Below are positions 44,132 through 54,383 of a stretch of 64,000 nt of DNA, piece after piece; the first letter of the stretch is position 1, and every line of letters starts with the position of its first letter. The position numbers and the translations under genes are program-made. The notes beneath the pieces were generated by a model, which saw only the letters and a list, made by a program, of their open reading frames with translations, did not search any database and was not told the DNA's origin. Source of the stretch: Adiantum capillus-veneris (taxonomy: Eukaryota; Streptophyta; Polypodiopsida; Polypodiales; Pteridaceae); NCBI GenBank assembly GCA_014529385.2, contig CM043960.1, positions 76,989,910 through 77,053,909 on the forward strand. Reading direction: 5' to 3'.

Positions 44132-46549
44132 TCAGATGGTCACCTCCACACTTGTAACAGGGTCTAGTGCTGGTCTTGGTCCCATTTGATTCGTCCTTTG
44201 TGGGTAGGATGGTCTTTGTCCTGTTAACCCTCCATGAGCTATGAACATCAATGTTCTTGCGTCCAAATTGTATCTCTCTTCATCAGAAGCACTTATAACT
44301 GTTGGTATTCCAACATTCCCAATCATGCCCCATGGTTCTGGTTGTTTGGGTTCTTCTAGTGGGTAATACACAGTTGGAGACATGTGTGCACCAGATTCTT
44401 CATAATAGGCTTGAACAGGCACTAAGGCTTGTTCTTCCTGATTCTCTAAGGTTGGTGCATATCTAATGCCCACTGGTCTTGCTCCTGGTAAAGGTGGTTG
44501 TTGTCCCAATACTGGTTGCGGTCTTTCTATCCCCATAGGTCCTGGTACATTTCCCGTTGGGTATCGAGGTACTGGATGTATTTGAGGTGGTGCTAATTGA
44601 GCAGGAGGTGCATACTGATGCTCCCTTACATACCCTTTGTTGTAATAGCACTCCTCTGTTGGATGGTTTGTCCATTTTTGTTCAATAGCACACCATTTCA
44701 GTGTTCTTGACAATGGTTTTTGGTATGGTGCCATCCTTTTTAGAGCATCTTCTATCATTTGCTCTACATTTGGCATGGTTGTTGTTTGAACATTCTTTTT
44801 AGTGGTAGTCTTGCTCGCTACGGAGGAAGAGCTACTGGATGCAAAATCTGTATCCGCTGACACCTCTCCATAAACCGTACAGTTATCCACTAAGTACAAT
44901 GCTTCTCTCGTTACTTGCTCGAAACTTGTACAAGCTTTCAAGTGCAAGTCCTTCTTGAGAGTGTCGTTTCTCAATCCCTCAATAAAGAGAACATATAGTC
45001 TGTCATCTTGTGGTCGTTCACGTACTGGACATCTCTCAATGTATTGTTTGAAGCGAAGTGAAGCTTCCTTCACTTTTTCGTGTTCTCTCTGTTTAAAAGC
45101 ATATACTTGTGAGACCGTATTGTGCTTAATCCCTCGTTTTGAGAATTCCTCAGCAAACTCTCTTAGCAAATGGTCAATGTCATGGAATCCCCCTATGTTC
45201 AGTGGTTGAAACCATGTCAATGCCGTACCTTCTAGAGTAAGACCAAATCCCTCGTATTGTGTATGGAAATCTGTTATCTGCTCAGCTCTTAAGACTTGCT
45301 TAAAGAGTGACACATGTGCATACGGATCTCTCGAACCACCATACTTCTTTGGCATACACTTCGCTACTTGAGATGGTCTCATACGTCTATGGTCTGCTAC
45401 CAATCTCATTGCTCCTGTGTCCCGGCTAAAGCTTTCTCTAGCATCATGGACTTCATGGGTTACCCTTGTCGGTTCCCCCGCCCTGAATCTACTACTAGGA
45501 GGTAAATGTGATGGTTCCGCTTCGAACCTTGGACCTGGAGTGGTATATGTGTGGATTTGAACTGCACTACCTCGATTCGTATCCATTGACTCTCTGGAAT
45601 GTAATGATCCCATTGGTCCATGCTTCGAGTACTGAGGTTGACTGAAAGAGTCAGTAGCCTGAGTTCTTTGTCCTCCTGTCATCATTGGGTTTTGCCCTCC
45701 ATTTGTTGGTGCTGGTCTTTGTGAGCTAGAAGTAACATAATACTGATGTAGTGGTCCCCCAAAGTATGTATATCCTTCTAAGTATTTCTTGCCCATTGTT
45801 GAGTATTGCCTGCCATACTTGTCGTAAGCGGCAATTTTCACTTCCGATCCCTCTGTGTAGGTAAATACATAAAGTCTTTTTTGGTCTGTCAACTCTCCGG
45901 TGTAGGGTTCTTCACATCTATAATAGAGATCTTGCTCCCCATTATTATATTTGTATAGCCCCACATAGATGTTATCAGTGTTGATCCTTGTAGTTTCATT
46001 CTCTCTTCTTAACCTCGCATCAGGGAAGTTCATTATTGGTGCTTTCTCCTCAAGTTCTTCATCTACTTTGGCTTTGGTGCCCATCAATCCCCACTTGTCC
46101 ACAATGTTAGGGTTTAGGACTACCAAGTACATGGTACCCTCGTCATCTAGATATCTATCTCCGCTATAGCTCACAGGCACTAAGTCCTTGAACTCACTAG
46201 GTCTCTCCTCTATCTTTACACAATAGCAAACCATTCCATCTTTGTAGATCTTGGCACCTTGCTCATTGTCGTACTGGTATTTTATGAACAATAGTTTCAT
46301 TGTGGCGGAAGGGTTTGATGATCTTGCTGCCATATTTTCTCTGTTGTTCAGGTTCAAGTGTTCCAAGTGTTCAGTGAAAATCTCGTAAGATCTCTCCGAA
46401 GAAGTATCAGAGACACTTCCTTCAAAGATCGGCTCTAATGGTTGCACCCAACTTTGGTTTACACTTCCCTCGGTTGATATGACAATTGCTTGTTCCCCTT
46501 GTTTTGGTTGGTTATTCTGGAGGTTCCTGCCCGATTTCAAATTCATCAA
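44132..46549 (-). CDS. Element E gag (fossil)
   Basis: An open frame of about 800 codons. The retrotransposon gag core is clear in the second half: RMRPSQVAKCMPKKYGGSRD, FKQVLRAEQITDFHTQYEGF, LEGTALTWFQPLNIGGFHDI, LLREFAEEFSKRGIKH and ASLRFKQYIERCPVRERPQD. The first 370 residues, with FIKYQYDNEQGAKIYKDGMV, DRYLDDEGTMYLVVLNPNIV and VKIAAYDKYGRQYSTMGKKY, look like an extra folded beta-rich domain that I do not recognise. Such an N-terminal extension is unusual. A Pro-rich tail follows. Confidence 0.8.
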   Translation of the reverse strand: MMNLKSGRNLQNNQPKQGEQAIVISTEGSVNQSWVQPLEPIFEGSVSDTSSERSYEIFTEHLEHLNLNNRENMAARSSNPSATMKLLFIKYQYDNEQGAKIYKDGMVCYCVKIEERPSEFKDLVPVSYSGDRYLDDEGTMYLVVLNPNIVDKWGLMGTKAKVDEELEEKAPIMNFPDARLRRENETTRINTDNIYVGLYKYNNGEQDLYYRCEEPYTGELTDQKRLYVFTYTEGSEVKIAAYDKYGRQYSTMGKKYLEGYTYFGGPLHQYYVTSSSQRPAPTNGGQNPMMTGGQRTQATDSFSQPQYSKHGPMGSLHSRESMDTNRGSAVQIHTYTTPGPRFEAEPSHLPPSSRFRAGEPTRVTHEVHDARESFSRDTGAMRLVADHRRMRPSQVAKCMPKKYGGSRDPYAHVSLFKQVLRAEQITDFHTQYEGFGLTLEGTALTWFQPLNIGGFHDIDHLLREFAEEFSKRGIKHNTVSQVYAFKQREHEKVKEASLRFKQYIERCPVRERPQDDRLYVLFIEGLRNDTLKKDLHLKACTSFEQVTREALYLVDNCTVYGEVSADTDFASSSSSSVASKTTTKKNVQTTTMPNVEQMIEDALKRMAPYQKPLSRTLKWCAIEQKWTNHPTEECYYNKGYVREHQYAPPAQLAPPQIHPVPRYPTGNVPGPMGIERPQPVLGQQPPLPGARPVGIRYAPTLENQEEQALVPVQAYYEESGAHMSPTVYYPLEEPKQPEPWGMIGNVGIPTVISASDEERYNLDARTLMFIAHGGLTGQRPSYPQRTNQMGPRPALDPVTSVEVTI

Positions 46550-47940
46550 TTCCCCTAAAGGACTTTAACTTTTCCGTCTCAGCAATTTGTTTTCCCCAAG
46601 TTTTTGTGGTCAGAATTGATCCAAACTGATTGATACTTGGTCAATTGTTTACTCTTGTCAGTTGGACAACTTCTGTTTCATCAAGTGAGAATTTTGTTGC
46701 AGTTATGCTGAAAAAGACATTATACGCGTATGATGTCTTTTTTCACAGATTTGGACAATTTTGGTTATACTCACTCTCAGTAGCCCCCTTATGCTCTGTC
46801 CACTCACAAAATTCAGTTTGAACTCTGTTTGAGCAAGTTATGGCTAATTTAGGCTTTTCTCGGCAATTTTCCGCTTTTAACTTGTTTTTTGGGTCAATTG
46901 TGATCCAAATGGGATGAAACTTGAAATATAACCTCTAGACAGCTATTACAATGGATCTGTGTTGGCAAAGTATCAAAATATGTCCAAAATTAGGTAAAAG
47001 ACATCATACGCGTATGATGTCTTTTTCATCAATTTGGGTCAAAACTTGATATTTATGCTTCCTACAGTGCTTGTAACAATCTTGTCAGGTCAGATATCAA
47101 AAATAAGCGGTGGAGGTGCCAAAAGACATTATACGCGTATGATGTCTTTTGTCCCTGATTTTGACTATTCTTGGTTTTAAGCCTTCTCCAATGTTTATAA
47201 TTGAGTTTCAAGTGTTTTTGTCAGGTTTGAATGTAAAAACAAGATCTGAATCCAAAATTTCCTCTTCTTTGCGTTTCTTGGACTCCGACTTGTCTTTTTG
47301 GGTTTCTTTGAGTGTTAATGCTCTTGTTTTAAGTTGAAATTAGGGTATAACCCCCCTTTTGAACACTCTGGTAAAGTCAAAATTTCTGTTTTGGTCTCTG
47401 TTTGGTTATTCAGACATCATACACGTATGATGTCTAAAGTTACAGATTTCGAGTTTTTTGGCACAGAATCCTTCCTAAAGCTTTTATCTAGTGCTCAGCA
47501 ACTCCCAGATACACAGAAAATTTCTCTGACTTTTGTTTATTGCAAGTTTCACTACTAACTCGACGGTTTAGTGATCTAACATACAATCAACCATATCAAG
47601 CAAATACTCCAATGATTACTAGCTCTAGATCAGGATCAAATGAAGTCCTACCTAAGCTATTCCTAATCATAAAATGGGTTTGGTAATTGTGCTTTTAAAG
47701 AGATCCACTGCCACTCACGGACTAGCAAATTCTTCTTCTATCAACAACTACTCAACACCAACAAAACAACAAACAAATCTAAGCTAAACTAAAAATACTG
47801 TCAACACGGGAGACCCAGGAATACCCCACTTCCTAGTATCTCTCGAGATCTTCGGAGTCCACCACTCCTAGATTATACAAAGTAGTTTATACGACTCACC
47901 TCGTAGGATTAGTCTAAGGTCACCTACTTAGGGCTCTCGT
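46550..47940 (-). other. Element E leader between primer site and gag
   Basis: About 1.4 kb of non-coding DNA. It contains four palindrome copies (46715-46738, 46999-47022, 47124-47147, 47412-47435). The remaining part near 47540-47940 has no recognisable feature. Confidence 0.7.
46715..47435. repeat. Element E 5' palindrome block (four copies of the 24-bp palindrome)
   Basis: One copy (46999-47022) is a perfect palindrome that extends to 30 bp by flanking AAA/TTT. The other three differ from it by one base. Start-to-start distances are 284, 125 and 288 bp, almost the same set of distances as in the 3' block. The flank CTTTTTCATCAATTT is shared between the copy at 46999 and the copy at 34712 in the 3' block. 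Confidence 0.95.
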
Positions 47941-47957
47941 CCCCGGCAGCGGCGCCA
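47941..47957 (-). other. Primer-binding site of element E
   Basis: The minus strand reads TGGCGCCGCTGCCGGGG two bases after the LTR. It differs by one base from the TGGCGCCGTTGCCGGGG site of Athila-type elements, which is described as complementary to a plant tRNA-Asp. Confidence 0.8.
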
Positions 47958-47959
47958 AA

Positions 47960-48583
47960 TGTTAAGGCGGTTACGCTGCTAGCGGAAGCTAAATAGCGAG
48001 AACTCAACCAACAACAGAATTTGTCAGACGAGGACGGAGCTTGACCCGCAGGCGCATGGAAACAACTAGGTGGGTGTCAAATCACCTACTCGATCTTCTA
48101 ATGACAATCACTACTAAGGAAATCAAATCTAAGTTCTAAAATACGCAAGTGACTGAAATCCATACTACGAACGAATGCTATACGAAACAGGATCTAGAAT
48201 CATTGAATCGATCTCAAACTCAAGGGGAAGTCTATACACTAGGTAAGAACAACACCCTAAAGACTTGAACGGAAAAATCAACCTATAACCACTCCGTGCG
48301 GTAAACGCGTATGAAGACAGGCCGAAAATTACAGGTGATCGAAACTTGACCCCGATGGTACTAATGTGTAGCTCTACTCGTTGTGGTTCTATAGATATGC
48401 TGCATGCTCTATTCCGACACACGAGTTGGAAGAAAACTCACACCGAAGCTCGTAGGAACTTACCACACATAGAAGCCGATAGCGCGCACTCTTGGTATCA
48501 GTGTGTAGCTCTCGCCGTTGCTAACACAATGGCGGTGTCGCTTCTCCAATGGCGGCTCCGTAGCTCGCGTAGCAAGTAGATAA

Positions 48584-48623
<40 letters not shown>

Positions 48624-48912
48624 ACAGTCTCACGGCGCTCAAAAACTCACTTTTAATAATCAATAATCTGCTCTAGGTTACACAAAACTTTGGCTTTATA
48701 TACCTCAGCCTTGGAGGTGAGAACATCTCTAACTAATTACATCGGCAAGTGAAATTACTTCGGGATTACAAGCTGGAAACTCAATTGAGTCCCGTTACTT
48801 AATGAATGGCTCAATTCAAAATCAATGTCGGAAAGACATTTATTACAATCAATGGTTACAAAAATGATGAGTGTGAGCAAAAATGTGGGTGTGATCCTCT
48901 GCTGGCTCAACA
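47960..48912 (-). repeat. Element E 5' LTR
   Basis: This 953-bp LTR has a (CT)n microsatellite at 48586-48621 and a minus-strand TATA box (GTATATAAAGCC) at about 48693-48704. With the primer site on its inner side it is the 5' LTR of a minus-strand element. Confidence 0.93.
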
Positions 48913-48914
48913 CC

Positions 48915-49181
48915 TGGTTCACATAATTAGAAAGATGATGTAGCAAGAGAATCAAGTGGTGATGAATTTTATTCTTTCTAGCTTTGTACCCAACATAGTG
49001 CATTCCCAGGTCTTTGTATCAGGGTCGTAAAAGGTCCTTTTGTGTAAGACAAGGGAAGCTAGAGCTTGAGAGTCCACCACCCAACCACCCATTATATAGC
49101 ACAGCCCCTGTCCCTTTGCCCTAGTTGGACTCCCCGTTCCACACTGCCCTTGTCTAGTCTGGCCTTGCCGGTGTCCTGACA
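48915..49181 (-). repeat. Element F 3' LTR (about 267 bp)
   Basis: The minus strand starts TGTCAGGACACCGGC right after a polypurine tract. It has a TATA box (GCTATATAATGG) at about 49089-49100 and an AATAAA polyadenylation signal near 48970. The proposed end is CCA at 48915, two bases inside the element E target duplication. The far end is inferred because the partner LTR is not in the window. Confidence 0.7.
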
Positions 49182-49197
49182 TTACTCCCCCCTTAAG
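49182..49197 (-). other. Polypurine tract of element F
   Basis: The minus strand reads CTTAAGGGGGGAGTAA directly before the LTR start TGTCAGG. Confidence 0.75.
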
Positions 49198-50440
49198 AAG
49201 AGTTTTCGTCCTCAAAAACAAAAGTGGGGAACTTCTTCGTAAGAACACTAATGTCTTCCCAAGTGGCACCTTCTTCAGGTCAGTCTTTCCAATTGATTAA
49301 GGCTTGTTGACGTACGTGATGACGTGTACGCAACTCATGATAATCAAGAACACGTTCAGGTTCATGCAGTAGGGTAGAAGGTTCGATAAAATCAACCAAA
49401 ACCTGTTGGTTAATGACATTGTCATCCCCATGTAACCACTTACGTAAACGGCTTACATGAAACACCGGATGAATGTGAGAATGTGAAGGTAGTAGTAATT
49501 TGTAAGCACGATCACCTACTCGCTTGAGTATTTGGAAAGGCCCACAATATTGGGGAGATAATTTTGGTGTCCGCCCAGTTTTCAGACTTTCTGAATGTTC
49601 AGGCACATGTTAAAATACTTCCTCCCCTTCTTCAAAGGTAACTTGCCGATGTTTCTCATCAGCGTACTTCTTATAGCGATCCTGTGCTTGTCGGATATTC
49701 AGACGAGCAAGTTTCAACATATCCATGTGGTCTTGGAGAAAATCCTTAACCTATTGGAGTTTTTCGGTTGCCAACCCCACCGTAACTGGTGACCTAGGTT
49801 GAAACCCGTACATGAGCATGAAAGGACTAAAACCTGTTGTGACATGCTTAGCACTACTCGAAAATAGGTAAGTATTCTTCCCAGTCTGACTGTTTTTTGC
49901 TGACGTATGCTCTTAGCATATCCTCTAGCACCTGGTTAACCCGTTCTGTTTGACCATATGTTTCTGGATGATCGGCTGTACTGAGGTTTAGTTGTGTACC
50001 CAATCATTTAAATACAGCTCTCCAAAAGTGGCTGTTAAACTTGGGATCACGGTCACTAACAATGTTACTTGGCAAACCATACAATTTGTATAGATTGTCG
50101 ACAAATAACTTGGCTAGTTATAACCGTTGATTTGGTCGGAATAAACTTACATAGTTTAGTCAACCTATCTACGACCATCCATACTGAGTCATGACCTTGT
50201 ACAGTGGTTGGTAAACCTACAATAAAATCCATAGAGATGCTTTCCCATTTTCCATTTGGAATCTCCAAAGGATGTAAGAGTCCTCCTGCTTTTAGGCGCT
50301 CTGCTTTGTTAACTTGACATTTTTGGCAATGCAAGACATAAGCTTGAGCAAAGCCATGTATACTTGGCCAGTAAAATTGTCGTCGTACGAGAGCATAAGT
50401 TTTTCTAATCCCCGGGTGCCCTGCACTTGGACTATCATGA
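49198..50440 (-). CDS. Element F integrase and chromodomain-like tail (fossil)
   Basis: The zinc module ([20 protein letters not shown] to CQKCQVNK) lies at about 50450-50300. The core start ([36 protein letters not shown]) is at about 50260-50130. The C-terminal part at about 49600-49400 has [20 protein letters not shown] and [13 protein letters not shown], followed by [15 protein letters not shown] and ALINWKD, a chromodomain-like end. The middle of the core is poorly preserved. Confidence 0.8.
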
Positions 50441-50759
50441 CATTCATAAAGAATTTGGTGCCGAATGTATGTGTCCGTCGGTACACAAACTCTCGCCTTA
50501 TAGAGTAGGTCCCCATTGTCAATGGTGAAATGCTTCCATCGCTGTAGTTCATCACGTGATAAAGGAGAACTAGGTGTGGAGGTTAACTGTACACTACCGT
50601 CATTAGAGTGAGAAGGATCCCTCTTTTGAACATGGCTCCACACTTTGGAATATGCTTCATCATGCTCATATTTGCCTTTGAGAGAATCTAAAAATTCACT
50701 ACGAAGTTCCGTGAACAAGAGCGAATTCATCTCTTGCATTCGACTTAGAGCGTCTGCCA

Positions 50760-51870
50760 CTACATTGTATCAGCCTTTGCGATACCTTAGCTTGGCGTCA
50801 TATTCCTGAAGGATCTCGGCCCACCTGGCTTTTCGACCCTTGAAATCCGTTTGTTGTGTAAACCATTTGATGCTTTCATGGTCAAACACAATCTCAAATT
50901 GAGCACCGTACAGATAATGCCGCCATGTTTTTAAGGCAGACACTATTGCATAGAGTTTACGTTCGTAAGTAGAATAGTTTTGCTGAGCTACATCAAGCTT
51001 CTTGCTTTCAAATGCAATCGATCGTCTGTCTTGTAACAGGACTGCTCCAATAGCACGGTCACTGGCATTCGTTTCCAAAATGAATGGTTTCAAAGGATCT
51101 ACAATAGCCAATATAGGAGCTGTAGCTAATGCATCCTTGAGCGTATCAAAACTATGTTGTTGAGCGGATCCCCAGCGAAAAGCTTTACCTTTGCCTTTTG
51201 GTTGATCCGTCATAGGAACATCAATTTGAGCATAGTTTTTAACGAACCTTCGGTAAAAACCTTCAAATTCTAAAAATATATGTAATTCTTCCAGATTTTT
51301 AGGAGGAGGCCATTTCCGGATGGTATCCACTTTGGATTGATCCATGTATAGCCCGTTAGCTGAAATAACATGTCCTAAATAATGAATTTCATCTTTTAGA
51401 AAATCACATTTAGATTCCTTGGCATATAACTTGTTTGTGCGTAACAACTCAAACACCTGCCTGAGATGTTGTAAGTGTTCTTCTTCAGAAGCACTAAGAC
51501 TAGGATGTCATCGAGGAAAACAATGACAAATTTGCCCAAGTATGGCTTCAAGACACTATCCATAAGTGTCATGAATGTTGCAGGCGCATTGGTTAACCCA
51601 AAGGGCATCACCAAAAACTCGTAGTGTCCAAACCGTGTTCGGAATACAGTTTTAGGTATATCGGCAAGTCGAATACGGACTTGGTGATATCTTGACCGCA
51701 AGTCTATTTTCGTAAAAATGCGAGCATGAGTGAGCTTGTCAAACAACTCATCTACTATGGGCAATGGGTATTTTTTCTTAAGTGTAATCGCATTTAAGCC
51801 ACGGTAGTTTACGCACGTGCGCATACTTCCGTCTTTTTCTTCACTAAGAGGATAGGTGAAGCCCATGGTG
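50760..51870 (-). CDS. Element F reverse transcriptase and RNase H (fossil)
   Basis: RT shows [50 protein letters not shown] and FLDDILVLV at about 51780-51490, then [20 protein letters not shown]. RNase H shows [40 protein letters not shown] and [20 protein letters not shown], ending in LRYRKG near 50770. Confidence 0.87.
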
Positions 51871-52239
51871 AAGAACTGGGTTGTATAAACCCTCTGCTAA
51901 GGTAGTCAGCAACCTGACATTCCACCTCAGCAGCTTTTGAATAACTCATACGGTAAGGTGGTTTACTAACAGGTTTACATGCCTACAGCTACGTCAATGC
52001 TATGTTGTACTGATCGTGTTGGCGGTAATCCTGATGGCAAATCATTAGGAAATACATCTTGAAATTCCTTTAATAATTTATGTAATTGACTAGCAACGTT
52101 TGCTTGTTTAGAATTAGCAATTGGCAGAATAGAGGAGAGAGAAGCATGCGGCGTTGAGGAATGTTCAACAGACTCAAAGTTAGAAAGAAAATGAGACAGT
52201 GAGTAACACAAGAAAACCTGATCTATCTCATTACCAGAA

Positions 52240-52650
52240 ATGAGCTACATAAGGTCAACGGTACAAATCAGTGGTGATGAAGGTATATATTTTTCTCCTA
52301 ACAACAACACATGTGCGCCATGGGATTCAAACATCAAGTTGTTGTGCTCATAGCTATGCTTCAGTGATGGTACTAGGCTATGCAACCACTCCCTACCAAG
52401 AACCACATTAGCCCTTTCCATGTTCGTAACTTGAAAATCCAAACATGTAGAGTACCCTTGTATGTCCAATGGAATATCTTGGCATTGAGTATCCCATATT
52501 TCAGTATCATGTCCATTCATCATTGCTACCTTGTAGCGGTGGGTACTCGGAGTTTGAGGCAATTTGAGTTTTTTCACCAATCCGTAATTGATGAAATTGT
52601 GAGTAGCACAGTCATCTACCTAGATACGCACCTTGTGCCCTTGCAAATAT
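52240..52650 (-). CDS. Element F protease (fossil)
   Basis: The minus strand has the chromovirus-type retropepsin pattern: VDDCATHNFINYG near 52610-52570 (active site D-C-A, common in plant chromoviruses), YKVAMMNGHDTEIW, LDIQGYSTCLDFQVTNME and NVVLGREWLHSL near 52400. Confidence 0.75.
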
Positions 52651-52728
52651 CCATGCATACGTACTAACTCATGTGGTCCAAAGGTTGGTTGCCACATGGA
52701 AGCTATGAGACAGCATTCATGCACCACC

Positions 52729-53905
52729 TCAATGTGTGTTACTTCCACTGTAGAGAATTGTGAGGAAGACTAGAGGTAGCAGTTGCACCATGTGCACTGC
52801 TTTCTCCTTGCCCCGAGCAGCAGATTTTTCCTTGGGACAATCCTTTTTGCCATGACCTCTTCCTAAACATTGTAAACATAATTTTTCTTTCTTGGCTTTA
52901 TCAAAGTCCTCGGGAGAGAGAGGACCCCTGGACCCCTTGGGTTTTTTAGATGCATCTGAATTGGCAACTAGAAATTTTCTTTTATTATGCCCATATTGAG
53001 TGCGTGTATTACCATGTATATTAGCAGGCACGTGACTATTATGTGTTTTCTTCTCATCAAGATCATCATGAATATGTGCTTTCACTATGGCTTAAGTGTT
53101 TTAGGGTCTTGGGTCTTGACATACTTCTTAAGCTCGGGTGTCAAACCGCGTATGAACCCCCGTACTTGTTGAAAGGTATCTAAGACTTCCAACTTGAGGA
53201 TAACGTCCCGATAGTGAGAGATATATTCAAGGAGTGATGGGTATTGGCACATGGAACATGTGTCCCAAGCCGTCCAATTCCGATCGGCCTCGTTTGTGGG
53301 CAAAAATTCCTTGCTAAACATTTGCTTCAAAAGCTTCCCAACTCTGTGGTATGATGTTCTTCTCCTTGAGAGACATCCACCATTTGTAGGCCTTGCCTTC
53401 CAGAGTGAAGCTCGTTTGCAGAGCTCTGACTGCATCCGGGAGTACGCCGTAAGGCATGAATTCCATCCCACTTGATGTGAGAAAGATATTCACTGCATCC
53501 TTATTGCGGTCTCGGTCTTCTCTCTTAAAAATCGGTGGTTTGGTGTTCTTTAACAATTCATCCACCTCTTTTGCGGTGAGAGTATGCAACGTATCAGCAT
53601 TTGGGCCTTGCCCTAGATTAGAAATGCCCTGCCCTTGTGTGGCAACGTGCTCATGCATGTGCGTGTCAGTAGGACTCTTAGACTGCTGATGCATTAATTG
53701 AATTACTAATGTGGATAGTTTAGTAATATTTTCATTTAAAGCTTTAAAATTTTCATCCATGACTGTCATGCGTGTCTGAAGTGTACGAAATTCTTGAATA
53801 TCGAGCAATTCATAAGTATCTTCATCTGCCGTAGCGTCTCGGTGGCAGGATCAGGAGTACTTTGCTCAAAATCGAATGTCATATTGATATCCGAATCCAT
53901 GGCTA
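52729..53905 (-). CDS. Element F gag with CCHC knuckle (fossil)
   Basis: A start MDSDINMTFDFEQSTPDPAT lies near 53901. A helical N-terminal part (FRTLQTRMTVMDENFKALNE) follows, then the gag core at about 53600-53110 (PPIFKREDRDRNKDAVNIFL, YHRVGKLLKQMFSKEFLPTN, FQQVRGFIRGLTPELKKYVK). The zinc knuckle CLQCLGRGHGKKDC is at about 52870-52830. The region is broken. Confidence 0.78.
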
Positions 53906-54383
53906 CACAGTGCGGTGCAAGGAGTACTCAAAAGAAAAAACCTGATATTGAGAGAACTCACAAAGTATAATGAGCCTTGCTAATTCCGTCCAAATCGAGA
54001 GTACTCCGGTGGAGAGTGATTCGAATTGTCTGCCGTATATGGAATTCCACAAGTTCTTGATAACCGAATCAATTAGGCTTGAAAGCGGTAATTGATTTCA
54101 CCAACAACTTATAATTGCAACTCCGCCAAATTGGTGGTCTTGAAATCTCTGAGTTTCTGCGTAATACGCAAAAAATTTGTGTCGGAATGTGTGCCAGCTT
54201 CGTCAATGCCGTCCTTTCCGGCCTTGCCGTACTCGCACGTGGAGTGGAGTAGGGGGGGGGTGGGGTACCCACTGTGGGTACCGTCCCTTAGGCTTAAATT
54301 TTGTGTATGGCCACTACCCCTAAGGGGGTTTGGGCGCCCTCAAGTGGGAAAATAAACGAACCAGTTGGCTCGTGAGCAGGTAG
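53906..54383 (-). other. Element F leader with strong inverted repeats, cut by element D
   Basis: Non-coding. At 54264-54282 GGTACCCAC and GTGGGTACC face each other across one base. Just beyond, CCCTTAGG (about 54286) and CCTAAGGG (about 54329) pair across about 35 bases. The last five bases, GGTAG (54379-54383), should be the target duplication of element D. Confidence 0.55.

Larger units (their letters stand above)
29822..48912 (-). mobile_element. Element E: giant Ty3/gypsy element with extra genes, 19.1 kb (fossil)
   Basis: The LTRs are 47960-48912 (5') and 29822-30802 (3'), with an exact target duplication CCTGG (29817-29821 and 48913-48917), a tRNA-Asp-type primer site and a G-rich polypurine tract. 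On the minus strand the order is leader with palindromes, gag, zinc knuckle, protease, RT, RNase H, a doubled integrase zinc module, integrase core, a second protease-like domain, a Trp-repeat tail, a second palindrome block and three accessory ORFs. Athila and Ogre elements are known to be large and to carry extra ORFs, and the primer site is of Athila type. The LTRs are close to identical outside a microsatellite, so E is young. A handful of breaks are seen in its coding parts. Confidence 0.93.
48915..54383 (-). mobile_element. Element F: chromovirus-like Ty3/gypsy element, 3' portion (fossil)
   Basis: On the minus strand the order is leader, gag with zinc knuckle, protease, RT, RNase H, integrase, chromodomain-like tail, polypurine tract and a short 3' LTR. 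The 5' LTR must lie beyond element D, outside the window. Element E is inserted at the outer edge of the 3' LTR and element D in the leader, so F is older than both. It carries several breaks. Confidence 0.88.
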
